Assembly (NCBI RefSeq): GCF_036417845.1
Contig: NC_089994.1
Span: forward strand, 14,712,001-14,776,000
Direction: 5' to 3'
DNA length: 64,000 nt
DNA from: Apteryx mantelli
Lineage: Eukaryota > Chordata > Aves > Apterygiformes > Apterygidae
Under the pieces are notes generated by a model, which saw only the letters and a program-made list of their open reading frames with translations, did not search any database and was not told where the DNA came from. Shown in pieces: positions 62,468 to 64,000 of this stretch. Every line of letters begins with the position of its first letter. Position 1 is the first letter of the stretch. The position numbers and the translations under genes were made by a program.

Positions 62468-63979
62468 GTAAGGTTTCCTGTGTGAGTGCGCACGTTTGTT
62501 TTTCTCCCCTGTCTTTGATTAGGGCGTGTGGCAGTTCGACGCCCCTTGGCTGCAGCCAGTGGAATTCCTGCGGGCTTTGGGCTTGTGCAGAGGGGCTGCC
62601 CTTTGCCGTCGGAGCTACAGCGGAGGGCTGACAGGGTGCTGGGTTCGGTGGCCCTTGGGGCCGGGGCGCCAGTTGCAGCTGGTGGCAGTTGCAGAGGGCC
62701 CGGTAACTCAGGTGGTCCTGCCGGGCTGCGGCCTCTGGTGCAGCGGGAGTCGGGCAGGGGCTGACTGGGAACCCCGCGCTGAAACTGGTTTAGGGAGGTG
62801 CTGGGGAGAGTTCCCGCTGCATGCAACTGTGAGGGCCGCAGCTTTCCTTTTAGAGGTAAGCTTTGCTGTTCATTTAGGCTTTTGTTAGTTCAGGAATGGC
62901 GTGTTGGAATATGATATATTTATCATGGGGTTATTCCGAGTCTTCTGGATATTCCTGTTAATTCATAACCATAGAAAGCATTTTACATCACTTTTTTGGA
63001 GCTCTTTTGGCCTGCTCTGCTATCAACCTCTCAGTGTATAACTATAAAACCTTTCAGATTTTTAGCTGGAGAACCCTTAAATCCCACGAGTCATGCCTGC
63101 CAAAAGTCAAAGGTAGAGCCCAAGATCAGCCAGGAGTAGAGGCTGGGAGAGCTGCAGAATTTAGGGGTGAAATTGAACTTAGATGCTGCACTGCCAAGTG
63201 ATTTCCTGTTACGCTCTAGGGCCTAGGCGTGAGCCTGCAGACTGAAAATGTCTGGACACAAGTTGGGAGATAGTAAACAAGCATGTTATTTCAGGCCCTT
63301 GGGCTCTGGAGGATGAGAATGGGGAATGCATCTTGAACCAGACTGACTGCCTTTTTCTCTGTTCATGGTCTGGACTTCAGCGAACTCTGAAGAGATTCCT
63401 GTTGAGAAATTGTACATGGGGCAGCATGTTTACTGGCGATGTCAGCTGATGTTTTTAGGATATAATTAAATAGCAATTTTTTTCTTTCATTTTCTGTCTC
63501 CATACAGAGAGTTGTGAAAAGAGCATGTTGAGATCTATTCTTGGTGAAAGTGTGCATTTGCACTTCTTTTTTTAATTATTATTTTAGCAAGCACTTTCTT
63601 TGTATAAATCCACACAGGAAACCTGACAGCATATATATGAAGCCTCTAAAAGCTGACATTAGTTCTCCTGGATCAGTGACATTGCAATAGAAATGGCTGA
63701 AGTAAATATTTATTGGATTATTTCTTAATGTTCTGTATCCTTTAACTAAAACAAGAACTAATGACTATTCACTGGATATTAATATTAACTGGATATTAAT
63801 GTTAATAAAAGCATTTTGAGTTTTGTTGTTTCTGTAGAATTAGTTAATTTGGGTTAACTTCATGCCCAGTAAGGCCTGTCTTCAAAGTTGCCAGACATTT
63901 TGTATCTTTAGCTTAGGAAGTATTAAGGTAATTTTTGATAATCAGGCTGACTTGCTTGTCTCCCGTTTCCCTCACACAG
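62468..63979 (+). other. Intron 1 of the unidentified gene
   Basis: Starts GTAAGG and ends with a pyrimidine-rich tract and CACACAG, giving 1512 bp. The first 400 bp still belong to the CpG island; the rest is AT-rich. At 62841-62860 a pyrimidine tract, two AGs and GTAAGC are adjacent (see finding). No repeat element recognised. The open frames at 62526-62888 (plus) and 62425-62826 (minus) are attributed to the low stop density of GC-rich DNA. Confidence 0.55.
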
Positions 63980-64000
63980 ATGTTTTCATAGATCGATATC
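63980..64000 (+). CDS. Start of coding exon 2, cut by the window end
   Basis: The acceptor is strong: CTCCCGTTTCCCTCACACAG is pyrimidine-rich up to the AG. The first exon ends in phase 2, and joining it to the A at 63980 gives AGA and then TGT TTT CAT AGA TCG ATA, so the frame stays open with residues R, C, F, H, R, S, I. Only 21 bases lie within the window, so openness here is weak support by itself; the agreement of phase with the good donor and acceptor is the main evidence. Confidence 0.5.

Larger units (their letters stand above)
62070..62860 (+). promoter_or_regulatory. CpG island and promoter region
   Basis: CG dinucleotides, rare in the preceding 60 kb, are dense here, and the G+C content is clearly raised up to about 62840. 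The island spans the predicted 5' UTR, coding exon 1 and the first part of intron 1, the usual arrangement for a widely expressed vertebrate gene. Promoter elements lie upstream of the ATG and are listed separately. I made no numerical CpG calculation. Confidence 0.8.

Noticed and set aside
62098-62631. 177-codon open frame on plus, the longest in the window
   Set aside because: It lies in a different phase from the spliced exon model, runs through the donor at 62468 and the CpG island, is arginine- and alanine-rich as GC-rich DNA tends to give, and has no recognisable domain.
62425-62826. 133-codon minus-strand frame and overlapping plus frames (62526-62888, 62528-62764)
   Set aside because: Mutually overlapping frames on both strands of a CpG island are expected from low stop-codon density; there is no splice or domain support.
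1-64000. CRISPR arrays, bacterial operons, phage or plasmid modules
   Set aside because: No regularly spaced repeats, no dense coding on either strand, and the repeats are those of a vertebrate nuclear genome.

Overview
The window looks like nuclear DNA from a bird. The best evidence is two well-preserved CR1 (chicken repeat 1) LINE copies at 21854-22770 and 39055-39461. Both are 5'-truncated, lie on the minus strand and end in the ATTCTGTG-type octamer repeats typical of avian CR1. Older CR1 remnants (10781-11930, 36667-36820) and worn MIR-like CORE-SINEs (43500-43680, 50095-50310, 21360-21487) fit an old amniote background with low repeat density. There are no Alu, L1, bacterial or plasmid features. 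I cannot name the species.

From 1 to about 62000 the sequence is AT-rich and I find no convincing protein-coding exon. The open frames there are short, often overlap on several frames or both strands, and resemble no family I recognise. This stretch holds the transposon fossils, microsatellites, local tandem duplications, several perfect short inverted repeats, G-rich tracts and a few AT-rich blocks that could be regulatory. I read it as intergenic DNA upstream of a gene; a very long intron of another gene cannot be excluded.

From about 62020 to 62860 the composition changes abruptly to a CpG island with promoter architecture on the plus strand. In order it has a (TA)9 tract, a perfect 8-bp hairpin, a TATA-like box, a CTCF-like motif, a CCAAT box, an inverted CCAAT box, a GC box inside a GC-rich palindrome, and an ATG in good Kozak context at 62340. 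A 128-bp coding exon ends at a consensus donor (GAG|GTAAGG). The last 21 bases of the window follow a strong acceptor (tract ending CACACAG) and continue the same reading frame. This is the 5' end of a protein-coding gene that runs off the right edge. I do not recognise the protein.

The most useful items are this gene start and its promoter layout, an old CR1 that appears to be split by a GC-rich segment of about 430 bp, a possible 20-bp CR1 stub at 20958-20977, a triple AGGTCA repeat, and a near-perfect GTTAAT palindrome. I found no evidence of a previously undescribed gene system. All similarity statements come from reading the sequence; no database search or alignment was run.
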